Of a stretch of DNA of 64,000 bases, positions 1-11,340 are shown piece after piece. The notes under the pieces are model-generated. The model was given only the letters and a program-made list of their open reading frames with translations. It was not told where the DNA came from and did not search any database. Both the position numbers and the translations under genes were made by a program. The DNA comes from Arenicola marina (lineage: Eukaryota; Annelida; Polychaeta; Arenicolidae). Positions within the stretch are counted from its first letter, which is position 1; every line of letters begins with the position of its first letter. The DNA lies in assembly GCA_964019135.1 (NCBI GenBank), contig OZ025248.1, forward strand, positions 34,465,670-34,529,669, read 5' to 3'.

Positions 1-659
1 TATACTATTCCTGCTATTATCACAGTTATTGGAATTAATACGTCATCATAACTGCTATCACTGCTACTGTTACTGTTACAGAAACAATTGCTTTTAATGT
101 TTTATTATTATTAATAGTACTAATGTTTAAGAAGTACAAATACTAGTAATTTGTATGAGTATAATTACTACTACCTATTTATCAGGCCAATTATAACTAC
201 TGTTTGATAAATACAAATACTAGTAATGTTTTATGAGTGTAACAACTACCTTTTTATCAACAGAATAACTACTACTTTTGCATTAGCGCACTAGTTAGAA
301 TATTACAATTAGTACTATTATAGCTACTCGTAACTCACCCAAGGATAGTTGTATAAGGGTTGTAGACTTATAATGAGCTCTAAAGGTCACACGGGGAAGG
401 CAGCGTTCCGGGGTCAAGTGACATCAGACATGGACTTCGCCTTCTCGACGCCTGAGGTGAGGACAATACCCGACTTGAGGAGCTAATCTGATGACTGCGA
501 CAGGACTGCTGACAACTGATCTGGGGCACCCCTTCCCTTAACTATTACCCCATCGCCATAGCTTCCACCCCCCCCCCCCCCCGCCGCACATCATGCACGA
601 AGCCAACCCATCTTCAATACAAACTCAAAGCTGCTTGAGCTCTTTTTGTAGGCGTACCT

Positions 660-830
660 ATTATGATGGCTGGGATGAATGGAACTGAATTAGGGTACTC
701 GAGCTAAGATGTTTGGTATCCAGTGATGGGATAATGGAGCCTGTATCAGGGTACATGAGCCAAGATGTTTGTTATCGAATGGTGGGAAGATGGAGTTTGA
801 ATCAGGGTACATGAGCCAAGATGACTCTGG
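660..830 (+). repeat. Three diverged ~60-bp tandem units (copy 1)
   Basis: Three consecutive units share the pieces GGGTACATGAGCCAAGATG and TGGTATCCAGTGATGGGA, spaced about 60 bases apart. They are diverged from each other, so this is an old tandem array. The same three units recur in the second duplication copy. Confidence 0.75.
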
Positions 831-1084
831 CGACCAAAGACATCCACTGGGGTACGAATGCAATACACTTGGGGGTGGAACCTGTCATTGAAAAGACAAA
901 TGCACTGCAGTCTTTATCTGTCAAAGGGCAAAGACACTCCTGGGACTCTTGGCTGTCACCGGATAGATACACTCAACAGGGGTTGTGTTTGTCATCTTGT
1001 CGACTAGAGAGACTCAGTAGGAGGGTTGATTCATCATCGTCCCGGTAAGCTGTCTATCGATGGGCATGACCTTTACCTTCATTC

Positions 1085-1700
1085 GTCTCTTGATTAATGA
1101 AGACATCTGCGAGTGTAGGCTTCATGTTTCATATGGATAACATCGTTTCTAGTTTGCTCTTATGGATTAAGACACCTTCGTCTATGGCGCTTTATAAGCC
1201 AGTGAGTAACTAAATCTGCTGCCAAACTGTCAGCGGTATCTACTATGGCCTTTTTGTGTGTCTGAGGCTCTGTTCCCTGTTGGCCTTTATGGGTCAGCCG
1301 GTAAAGACATCTTCTGTGGACCTCTTTCCATCGGCGGTTAAAGGCATCGTCTCTTGACATTTAGTTTATCTGAGGCTAAAGAAATATTCTCCCAGTCTTT
1401 TGTTGTCAGTCAGTAAATGTATATTCTGTGGACCTCTTTCCATTAATGGGTATCAACATCTTCTATGACCATATTTTTTTCCCGATGGTAAATGCAGTCT
1501 GTGAGGGGGCATAAGAGGCAGCTATTGCCCTTTACATGTTACCTGTTCCTATGCAAGTCTTTATCAGCGAAGAGAGAAGACCTCTTCCATGGGTTTTTGT
1601 TTGCAGGTTAAGCGGCATTGTCTTGTGCTGAGTCAAGCAACCCCCTCCAAGGAGGTTTGTTTGCCACGAGGTACATACAACCACTACAATAGAAGGCTTT
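1085..1700 (+). repeat. Very degenerate ~36-40-bp tandem repeat (copy 1)
   Basis: Successive stretches can be lined up on a core like TAAAGACATCTTCTGTGGAC followed by CTCTTTCCATnnnTGG. Clear members start near 1305, 1340, 1375, 1415, 1450 and 1490, with weaker members on both sides. The unit length drifts between about 35 and 40 bases and sequence identity is low. The stop-free stretches found here on both strands follow from this periodicity and not from a gene. Confidence 0.55.
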
Positions 1701-2409
1701 GTTTGTTTCATGAAAGTGAAAGTTATCAGCCCGCAGGATCGGCATCCTGTGACCCAATAATACTCTTGTTCGCCAGAGCAGTATTTAAATCACAATTGAC
1801 ACAGGATCGCCAACAGAGTGTCTTGGGAAAAAAAAGGATCGGGTAATGAAAGGGTTTACTCTCTGCGAACGAAAACATAGACTGTCAGACGGAAGAGAAA
1901 TGAACGACAAAGGTTGTCGTCCATATTTCGATAATGTCGGCCGGATACTGCGGAGAGGAATACAGCGAGAGGCCCCGAGAGGCCTCCCCACACTTCACTC
2001 CCCCTCAGGTTTTGCTGTCACCCTATCCCCCACAGGGCCTACACCGCTGGGGGTGTTTGCTGTATAAGCATCTACTCTCTAGGCTGAGGGAAATGATCCA
2101 TTGCAAAACCCCGAAGCGCAATATGACAAGGCAGTGCCCGGCGGAGAGGTCATTCTTCACCCTTGCTGTCAACTTAATGGAAATGCCAGCCCCAGGGGGT
2201 GGGGTTGAGGTTGAGGGATGGGGGAGGGGGGGGGCGATGAGGGTTGACAAGGGCAGGTGGGGATGGGGGGCGGGGTGGGCGGGTGGGTGGGTAGTGGTAA
2301 GAAACGGCCATTCCACGACCCAGCTCTCACTCCCTGATGTACATGCCTTTCCACGTTGTGGTTGTCCAGTGTGTGTGACACAATGGTCAGCAGCTTCCCC
2401 CCTCCCCAA

Positions 2410-2479
2410 CCCCCACCCACACCCACACCCACACCCACACCCACACCCACACCCACACCCACACCCACACCCACACCCC
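2410..2479 (+). repeat. (CCCACA)n hexamer microsatellite, copy 1
   Basis: About eleven perfect CCCACA hexamers, flanked by C-rich sequence. It is read as His-Pro or Cys-Gly repeats in translation, which is an artefact. The corresponding tract in duplication copy 2 is 12 bases shorter, so the locus changes in whole hexamers. Confidence 0.95.
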
Positions 2480-3911
2480 GACATGGCAGAATCCACATAG
2501 ACGCCCACCGCCACACCACCCCCACCCTGACATGGCAGACTACATAGACGCTCGCCCTCTATCCAACCCCCAGCGATCTACATGCCCTTCAGGACGAGTG
2601 CTGTGAGCCCGTGGATGCCCATTGGATTGGCTGGCGGATAGGAGAGCCCACCAGACTCCTGACCATCCCTCAAACAAACGACAGAATGATGGCAGGAGAA
2701 CTTTAGTGTGGTAAGGCGGAAAACATCGCCACCAGCAGTGAATAAAGAATTCGAGCTTTAGTGTTAGACAACATTGCGATCAACATTAGGATCTGGCCTG
2801 TTCTCTGTTCTGTGTGTCAAGAGGAGATGTTAGCACGAGCGCCCACTTCTATACTGGTGTCAAAAGCTCAAATCCATCGCTTTGTAATTACGGTATCAAG
2901 GAAATAAATTAACCTTGACTAAAAATAATGACACATAAAAATTACAGAAAGGATACTTCAAGCAACTTTTTCTTAAATATTTAATCCTATGTAGTTATTA
3001 AGACCATGTATTCATCCAAGGTCCGTAATATAAACAATAATAATAATGTTCATTGTCCACAAGCGATACATCGCCAGTAAATAAACAGACACGCACAACC
3101 CTTCCCCCGCCTGGATGCTCCATCAACATCTTACACCGTTATCATAGGGTTCCCCTTCCGCCGTCATCCACGTCCCCCTTCCAGCTGTTTGTTCGTCAGC
3201 CGGATAGCAGCGATCGGCCTGCATAGACCGCAGACCTATGCATAACAACTCCCAGATACACTCTGCAGGCTTCGCGTGTTTAATTTCTGTGAAGGCCGAT
3301 CCCAGCGCAACCCAAGGAGACAGAGGCAGAGACATCCATGGTCGAATGTTGTTTATTACTGGAGAATATATACCCCCGGGATATGCAGCACTAGTGGCGG
3401 GACTTGCTGATATGCTTCATATTACGGGCTGTATGGCTTGATACAATAGGGAGGAGTAGAGGCTGGGAGGGGACGGGGGCGACCAGTTTATTTAATGGAA
3501 AATATATGACGTCTTTGGCCTAAGTAGAGGCTGAACCCAGTGGTTATGAAGAAACATGAGGTTGACATTTGCAGAGAAAAGTATTTGTCTTCCCATCGGC
3601 ACGGATGCTATTGTTTCTCCGTTAAGCTGTCTCAAGCGCAACCCGCTATATCTGAGCCCAATTATTATCTGATACCTCCATATATATACAGTTATCTCGG
3701 GGCTCAGCCAATTAGATTCCTAGTCACGTGTTTTTTGCGCTTCCGACCATCAAGGCCAAAAGTCGTCTGCTCGATAAATATCATCGCGCCGCGAGATTAC
3801 CACAGAGACTGCCACGCACGAGACTGCCACGCACGAGACTGCGGTCGGTGTGTCCGATGATAAACATGCTCCCCCGTGTCCCTGTTGCTGACATACTCAC
3901 CCATCACAACC

Positions 3912-3971
3912 ATGGGTGACTGTACGCTGGACGGGCTTCGGAAGACCACCCGGAGCCAGCTTCCGGGGTAA
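3912..3971 (+). other. Possible short first coding exon or micro-ORF, copy 1
   Basis: An ATG in a good Kozak setting (ACAACCATGGG) opens a 19-codon frame beginning MGDCTLDGLRK and ending QLPG before TAA. A GT donor-like site (CCGGG/GTAAAT) lies at 3968, so it could instead be a 56-bp first coding exon. Glycine at position 2 would be compatible with N-myristoylation if translated. The block is identical in the second duplication copy, although the sequence soon after it is clearly diverged. I do not recognise the peptide, and no matching downstream exon was found. It may be chance. Confidence 0.25.
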
Positions 3972-4335
3972 ATGCCTTCGGTTGTTAACGGTGGCTCCGT
4001 AGTTTTTTCTCGTTGCCATATATCATATGATGATATGATATTGTGACATGGGGAGAATGTCCTACAATAAGGTCTGCTTTTTTGGGGGATTTAACATATA
4101 AATTACTAAATGCTCACCTGATTAAAATAATAAGCTTTCCATGAAACTGGTAATGTTACCGATGTTTCTATGTCGGTTAGATTCACATAATTCGCTCGCA
4201 TAACAGGCGAGTGGATTTTGCGGGGGTTTCTTTATGATACAACTAGACATGGCATGGGCAGGTCACAGGTTGGTATTTCGCGTCGTATTAGCTATTTGCA
4301 CAAGGAATGAAGTCGTGCTACACGATGTGACGTCA

Positions 4336-7089
4336 TGTTATGATTTTTGGTCCGTCAAACAGTAAATCCTTTATGAGTCAGCAAGCTACAGACACCAGCC
4401 AAATGTAATACAACGCTCAAGCCTTGAACTTTTGGGCGTCGGTGTGCGTGATCTGTATCGCACTCCACCCAATCGATCACATGACTTGAATTGCAACATT
4501 TCTTACGATGCTTGACAATATGCTACCATTTAATTGTTGCTATTAAACCGGCGCCAAATTCTGAACTCCTCTACCTTGGGACCAATTAAAGCATGGCCAG
4601 TGACAGTTCTATAGATTGCCATAAATGCTTCGGAATTACCTGGGCAGATGTCGCATCAATATATCTCGCTAGAATGTGATTGTATCCGAACCGAAGCAGA
4701 GTTAAAACCCATTTGTTCATTGATCTTCGGCCGTGGGACAGCATTTGTGATGACGGATAACCAACTTATCTTTAATTCTTTGCTGGTAGATTCATAACCA
4801 AGTCAGACATTAATTGCCATGAGACCTTTGGCACGAACAGAACTGATGGAATATATCAGAACCGAAACGCCAGTCCTTTATATTATCTACCGTGCCGTTG
4901 CGCAAGAAATAAATTTAATGTTTTTCTATCATGGAGACCAGCTGTGGCATAACACAGACAAAATGTGATGTCTATTATCTGTAAATAGCGTTCTGCGTTA
5001 TCTTATTCACATCAGCATTGATACATACTGATCCATGTATACCGCGCCGTTGTCAGTATTCTCCATGTATCACTCAATCAACGATTAAAAACCACTCCCA
5101 ACCCACTCTCCCACTACCTCCTCCACCCTCCTCTGTGAAAATGAAGTCTCAGATGGATCAATGTTTTGGGCCACATTACTGAGCATATAGACTGAACCCG
5201 AACAGGAAACGCATTGGGATGCTAAAATGCCCCCACCCCCCTCCTTCCACCTATATGTCTTATACATGTATTCAAATATGATCACTATACCGTCTACAAT
5301 TGGCTCGATCGACTTACAGAGTAGGGAAGGGATCGGGTTAGAAAATACTGTTACAATGCTAAAGTATAGGCCGATCGTGAGGACTAGAAAAAAACGATTG
5401 AGTTAGGAATGCGATCGGGTTATGGAGGCGGTCGGGCAGGGAGGTTTTTCTGTATTTTGATTGGACACGCCTCCAGCCCCCCCCCCCCCGTGCCCACCCG
5501 CACAGACGCAACCACCCCCTTGGTTGATGGGGTGCACCAACCACTCCGTCGAGCCACTTGTAGTGAACATCGTTTATACATTAATCTCGAGCCGAGACAT
5601 ATTGTCCTTACATATATCCTGCTTGCCGAGTGCCTCACATGCTTCAGACTTGACCTGATCACATCAACATGTACCTGACGGTGGACACCGCAAACATACA
5701 CTCCGAGGCCGCTGTGATGAGATGGGGCAGAAAGGGACCGTGTCAGAATCGGATATATTAATTAAATTATGATTAAATGAATAAATGCTAGAAAGTATTA
5801 GGTGCTTAGATGCGGTTGATTTCATGTTATATATATATTTTATATTTAAAAATAATAATATAACATTTATTGATCTTTGTAACACAGGGTATATTGTCTA
5901 AATCCAAGGGATGTCCATTTTTAACACTGCATCCATAAAGCCAAGCAAACCTGAGTGGCTAACCTTCACGCGAGCCCAATCCAGTGGCAACAACAGATCC
6001 TCCAAAATTAGTCAAATACCAACGCGACAATAAAAACAACCCCCTAAATTCACTTTCCTCTGGTATCGATTGCATTTAAACATGTTTTACATCGCGATTA
6101 GAAAACTCCGCACCTGTACTGTCGGTTATTGCCTTGCTCTTTGCGACGTCCGTGGCATAGCGACCGACACATCACCGCCCCCTGGTGGTGGCGGGAGTCA
6201 CCCTGCCTGGCCGACGAGGCCTTGTCACGTGACCGCCAGGATCCACATATCACAACTCGCTCCTCGACAGCGGCACCTTTGATATTACGAGCGCGTGCCG
6301 TTATTTTCTTTGCATCATCTCCATCGTTATTAACAAAAACCTGAAAGTCGATAATTTAATTGCCTAGTGACTAGTTTAGCCATAAACCGGATGAGCACCC
6401 GATGTGTAGCATGTTTATACACCACATCCGCGTGGCTGGGTACCTAGCAGCACGTGTTTGACGACCCCGTCTGGGCTGGGGCCCTGCAAACCGATGTATA
6501 TATATATAGCAACGGTTATGGGTATTTTACATCTGTGCGCATGTCGGAGGGGTTTCGCATTAAATGCCCGGAGGTACTGCAGGCTTTTTATAAGGGACTC
6601 GTTATCAGGTAATAAGGGGAAAAATGGTGCGTTATTGCAGCAAACGTGACGTCATAACATGGTGGCCGAGGTAGGCATCGTCACTAATAACCGGGTGACG
6701 CATTGGGTTAAAAATGGGATTTCTGTTGGCTTCGTTACTCTTTTAGTAGTATTTATCCACGGCAGTTTATCCTTCAGACCGTGGTGAGAAAGAGAAACCA
6801 TAGAGCCCCTCACTAACTGACAAAAGCAAGCTGACGAACCGTGATTACGCCGACCTCTGTTACAACCGCAAATGAGGTTAAACCGCGTAACTGGGATAAT
6901 CTAGAACCAAATGCGCAGTTAATAACTGCGTGCGATTTGTTCGGAGCTCGGGCCTAATTACTGGGAGGACGTCTTCGCTTTTGATGCACCAAGGAAATGA
7001 TGTGTACTTTTTCGTCTTTCAATAATGTTGCTACTCAGTTGATGCTGTTAAGGCTGCTATTGACAGTAAGATTGTTTTCATCCCTGAAT
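4336..7089. other. Unassigned spacer between duplication copies
   Basis: No recognisable gene, RNA or transposon. It holds scattered poly-C runs, a TGACGTCA palindrome at 6647-6654 and a CTCF-like motif at 6174-6191. Short open frames here have no recognisable content. Confidence 0.6.
6174..6191 (-). promoter_or_regulatory. CTCF-like motif
   Basis: Read on the minus strand this is CCACCACCAGGGGGCGGT. It contains CCACCAGGGGGCG, an almost ideal match to the bilaterian CTCF core (CCASYAGRKGGCRS type). It is a motif match only, and occupancy is unknown. Confidence 0.45.
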
Positions 7090-7747
7090 TATACTATTCC
7101 TGCTATTATCACAGTTATTGGAATTAATACGTCATCATAACTGCTATCACTGCTGCTGTTACTGTTACAGAAACAATTGCTTTTAATGTTTTATTATTAT
7201 TAATAGTACTAATGTTTAAGAAGTACAAATACTAGTAATTTGTATGAGTATAATTACTACTACCTATTTATCAGGCCAATTATAACTACTGTTTGATAAA
7301 TACAAATACTAGTAATGTTTTATGAGTGTAACAACTACCTTTTTATCAATAGAATAACTACTACTTTTGCATTAGCGCACTAGTTAGAATATTACAATTA
7401 GTACTATTATAGCTACTCGTAACTCACCCAAGGATAGTTGTATAAGGGTTGTAGACTTATAATGAGCTCTAAAGGTCACACGGGGAAGGCAGCGTTCCGG
7501 GGTCAAGTGACATCAGACATGGACTTCGCCTTCTCGACGCCTGAGGTGAGGACAATACCCGACTTGAGGAGCTAATCTGATGACTGCGACAGGACTGCTG
7601 ACAACTGATCTGGGGCACCCCTTCCCTTAACTATTACCCCATCGCCATAGCCCCCCCCCCCCCATCTCGCCGCATATCATCCACGAAGCCAACCCATCTT
7701 CAATACAAACTCAAAGCTGCTTGAGCTCTTTCTGTAGGCGTCCCTAT

Positions 7748-7916
7748 TATGATGGCTGGGATGAATGGAACTGAATTAGGGTACATGTGCCAAGAAGTTT
7801 GGTATCCAGTGCTAGGATAATGGAACCTGAATTAGGGTACATGAGCCAAGATGTTTGCTATCCAATGGTGGGATGATGGAGTTTGAATAAGGGTACATGA
7901 GCCAAGATGACTCTGG
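7748..7916 (+). repeat. Three diverged ~60-bp tandem units (copy 2)
   Basis: This is the counterpart of 660-830 in duplication copy 2. The same GGGTACATGAGCCAAGATG core occurs at about 60-bp spacing. Several substitutions between the copies (for example ACTCGAGC versus ACATGTGC) fall here, making it one of the more variable parts of the duplication. Confidence 0.75.
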
Positions 7917-8170
7917 CGACCAAAGACATCCACTGGGGTACGAATGCAATACACTTGGGGGTGGAACCTGTCATTGAAAAGACAAATGCACTGCAGTCTT
8001 TATCTGTCAAAGGGCAAAGACACTCCTGGGACTCTTGGCTGTCACCGGATAGATACACTCAACAGGGGTTGTGTTTGTCATCTTGTCGACTAGAGAGACT
8101 CAGTAGGAGGGTTGATTCATCATCGTCCCGGTAAGCTGTCTATCGATGGGCATGACCTTTACCTTCATTC

Positions 8171-8786
8171 GTCTCTTGATTAATGAAGACATCTGCGAGT
8201 GTAGGCTTCATGTTTCATATGGGTAACATCGTTTCTAGTTTGCTCTTATGGATTAAGACACCTTCGTCTATGGCGCTTTATAAGCCAGTGAGTAACTAAA
8301 TCTGCTGCCAAACTGTCAGCGGTATCTACTATGGCCTTTTTGTGTGTCTGAGGCTCTGTTCCCTGTTGGCCTTTATGGGTCAGCCGGTAAAGACATCTTC
8401 TGTGGACCTCTTTCCATCGGCGGTTAAAGGCATCGTCTCTTGACATTTAGTTTATCTGAGGCTAAAGAAATATTCTCCCAGTCTTTTGTTGTCAGTCAGT
8501 AAATGTATATTCTGTGGACCTCTTTCCATTAATGGGTATCAACATCTTCTATAACCATATTTTTTTCCCGATGGTAAATGCAGTCTGTGAGGGGGCATAA
8601 GAGGCAGCTATTGCCCTTTACATGTTACCTGTTCCTATGCAAGTCTTTATCAGCGAAGAGAGAAGACCGCTTCCATGGGTTTTTGTTTGCAGGTTAAGCG
8701 GCATTGTCTTGTGCTGAGTCAAGCAACCCCCTCCAAGGAGGTTTGTTTGCCATGGGGTACATACAACCACTACAATGGAAGGCTTT
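8171..8786 (+). repeat. Very degenerate ~36-40-bp tandem repeat (copy 2)
   Basis: This is the second-duplication counterpart of 1085-1700, nearly identical to it. The internal units are far more diverged from each other than the two duplication copies are, so the array is much older than the segmental duplication. Confidence 0.55.
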
Positions 8787-9496
8787 GTTTGTTTCATGAA
8801 AGTGAAAGTTATCAGCCCGCAGGATCGGCATCCTGTGACCCAATAATACTCTTGTTCGCCAGAGCAGTATTTAAATCACAATTGACACAGGATCGCCAAC
8901 AGAGTGTCTTGGGAAAAAAAAGGATCGGGTAATGAAAGGGTTTACTCTCTGCGAACGAAAACATAGACTGTCAGACGGAAGAGAAATGAACGACAAAGGT
9001 TGTCGTCCATATTTCGATAATGTCGGCCGGATACTGCGGAGAGGAATACAGCGAGAGGCCCCGAGAGGCCTCCCCACACTTCACTCCCCCTCAGGTTTTG
9101 CTGTCACCCTATCCCCCACAGGGCCTACACCGCTGGGGGTGTTTGCTGTATAAGCATCTACTCTCTAGGCTGAGGGAAATGATCCATTGCGAAACCCCGA
9201 AGCGCAATATGACAAGGCAGTGCCCGGCTGAGAGGTCATTCTTCACCCTTGCTGTCAACTTAATGGAAATGCCAGCCCCAAGGGGTGGGGTTGAGGTTGA
9301 GGGATGGGGGAGGGGGGGGGGCGATGAGGGTTGACAAGAGCAGGTGGGGATGGGAGGCGGGGTGGGCGGGTGGGTGGGTAGTGGTAAGAAACGGCCATTC
9401 CACGACCCAGCTCTCACTCCCTGATGTACATGCCTTTCCACGTTGTGGTTGTCCAGTGTGTGTGACACAATGGTCAGCAGCTTCCCCCTTCCCTAA

Positions 9497-9554
9497 CCCC
9501 CACCCACACCCACACCCACACCCACACCCACACCCACACCCACACCCACACCCC
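9497..9554 (+). repeat. (CCCACA)n hexamer microsatellite, copy 2
   Basis: About nine CCCACA hexamers, the counterpart of 2410-2479 and two hexamers shorter. Both flanks are identical between the copies. Confidence 0.95.
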
Positions 9555-10934
9555 GACATGGCAGAATCCACATAGACGCCCACCGCCACCCCACCCCCAC
9601 CCTGACATGGCAGACTACATAGACGCTCGCCCTCTATCCAACCCCCAGCGATCTACATGCCCTTCAGGACGAGTGCTGTAAGCCCGTGGATGCCCATTGG
9701 ATTGGCTGGCGGATAGGAGAGCCCACCAGACTCCTGACCATCCCTCAAACAAACGACAGAATGATGGCAGGAGAACTTTAGTGTGGTAAGGCGGAAAACA
9801 TCGCCACCAGCAGTGAATAAAGAATTCGAGCTTTAGTGTTAGACAACATTGCGATCAGCATTAGGATCTGGCCTGCTCTCTGTTCTGTTTGTCAAGAGGA
9901 GATGTTAGCACGAGCGCCCACTTCTATACTGGTGTCAAAAGCTCAAATCCATCGCTTTGTAATTACGGTATCAAGGAAATAAATTAACCTTGACTAAAAA
10001 TAATGACACATAAAAATTACAGAAAGGATACTTCAAGCAACTTTTTCTTAAATATTTAATCCTATGTAGTAATTAAGACCATGTATTCATCCAAGGTCCG
10101 TAATATAAACAATAATAATAATGTTCATTGTCCACAAGCGATACATCGCCAGTAAATAAACAGACACGCACAACCCTTCCCCCGCCTGGATGCTCCATCA
10201 ACATCTTACACCGTTATCATAGGGTTCCCCTTCCGCCGTCATCCACGTCCCCCTTCCAGCTGTTTGTTCGTCAGCCGGATAGCAGCGATCGGCCTGCATA
10301 GACCGCAGACCTATGCATAACAACTCCCAGATACACTCTGCAAGCTTCCCGTGTTTAATTTCTGTGAAGGTTGAACCCAGCGCAACCCAAGGAGACAGAG
10401 GCAGAGACATTCATGGTCGAATGTTGTTTATTACTGGAGAGTATATACCCCCCGGGATATGCAGCACTAGTGGCTGGACTTGCTGATATGCTTCATATTA
10501 CGGGCTGTATGGCTTGATACAATAGGGAGGAGTAGGGGCTGGGAGGGGACGGGGGCGACCAGTTTATTTGATGGAACATATATGACGTCTTTGGCCTAAG
10601 TAGAGGCTGAACCCACTGGTTATGAAGAAACATGAGGTTGACATTTGCAGAGAAAAATATTTGTCTTCCTATCGGCACGGATGCTATTGTTTCTCCATTA
10701 AGCTGTCTCAAGCGCAACCCGCTATATATGAGCCCAATTATTATCTGATGCCTCCATATATACATAGTTATCGCGAGGCCAAAAGTCGTCTGCTCGATAA
10801 ATACCACCGCGCCGCGAGATTACCACAGAGACTGCCACGCACGAGACTGCCACGCACGAGACTGCGGTCGGTGTGTCCGATGATAAACATGCTCCCCCGT
10901 GTCGCTGTTGCTGACATACTCACCCATCACAACC

Positions 10935-10994
10935 ATGGGTGACTGTACGCTGGACGGGCTTCGGAAGACCACCCGGAGCCAGCTTCCGGGGTAA
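10935..10994 (+). other. Possible short first coding exon or micro-ORF, copy 2
   Basis: Identical in sequence to 3912-3971, including the Kozak context, the 19 codons and the CCGGG/GTAAAT donor-like junction. Upstream sequence of about 130 bases, with a doubled ACGAGACTGCC motif, is also conserved between copies. This local conservation is the only reason to flag it. Confidence 0.25.
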
Positions 10995-11340
10995 ATGCCT
11001 TCGGTTGTTTACGGTGGCTCCGTCATTTTTTTCGTTGCCGACATGGATATTATGACATGGGGAGAGTGGCTTAAAATAACGTCTGCTATTTTGGAGGGTT
11101 TAACATATAAATTACTAAATGCTCAATAATAAGCTTTCCATGTAACTGTTAATGTCACCGATTTTTCTATGTCGGTTAGATTCATATAGACCGCTCGCCG
11201 AACAGGTGAGTGGATTTTGCGGGGGTTTCCTTAATATTTATGATACAACTTGACATGGCATGGAGAGATCACAGGTCGGTATCTGATGTAGTCTTAGCTA
11301 TTTGCCCAAGGAATTGAGTCGTACAACACGATGTTACATC

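Larger units (their letters stand above)
1..4335. repeat. Tandem segmental duplication, copy 1 (left end cut by window)
   Basis: This segment is matched almost base for base by 7090-11340, about 7.09 kb downstream in the same orientation. Over roughly the first 3.6 kb the copies differ by scattered substitutions and repeat-length changes only (a few percent at most by eye). From about 3.97 kb onward they diverge clearly, with many substitutions and small indels, and similarity ends near 4335. Copy 1 holds about 52 bases near 3695-3755 that copy 2 lacks. No recognised protein gene lies inside. Short open frames in both copies are not conserved in a gene-like way. The segment begins before the window, so its full length is unknown. 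Confidence 0.93.
7090..11340. repeat. Tandem segmental duplication, copy 2
   Basis: This is the second copy of the segment at 1-4335, in direct orientation. It keeps the same order of internal landmarks: AT-rich start, poly-C run, 60-bp repeats, 38-bp degenerate repeats, CCCACA hexamers, and the exon-like ATGGGTGAC block. Differences include two fewer CCCACA hexamers, a shorter poly-C run and a deletion near 10773. Downstream of about 11000 the match decays. The spacer at 4336-7089 has no counterpart after 11340, so the duplication is either limited to this core or the second spacer was lost. Confidence 0.93.

Noticed and set aside
821..1048. 75-codon frame conserved in both duplication copies (also 7907-8134)
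   Set aside because: The amino-acid sequence is identical only because the DNA is nearly identical; there is no domain and nothing codon-like in the few differences.
2410..2479. Interstitial telomere repeat
   Set aside because: The hexamer is CCCACA, not CCCTAA, and is surrounded by C-rich simple sequence.
1934..2525. His-Pro or Cys-Gly repeat proteins in the first duplication copy
   Set aside because: The frames cross a CCCACA microsatellite and G/C-rich sequence. The second copy changes frame by indels, so there is no coding constraint.
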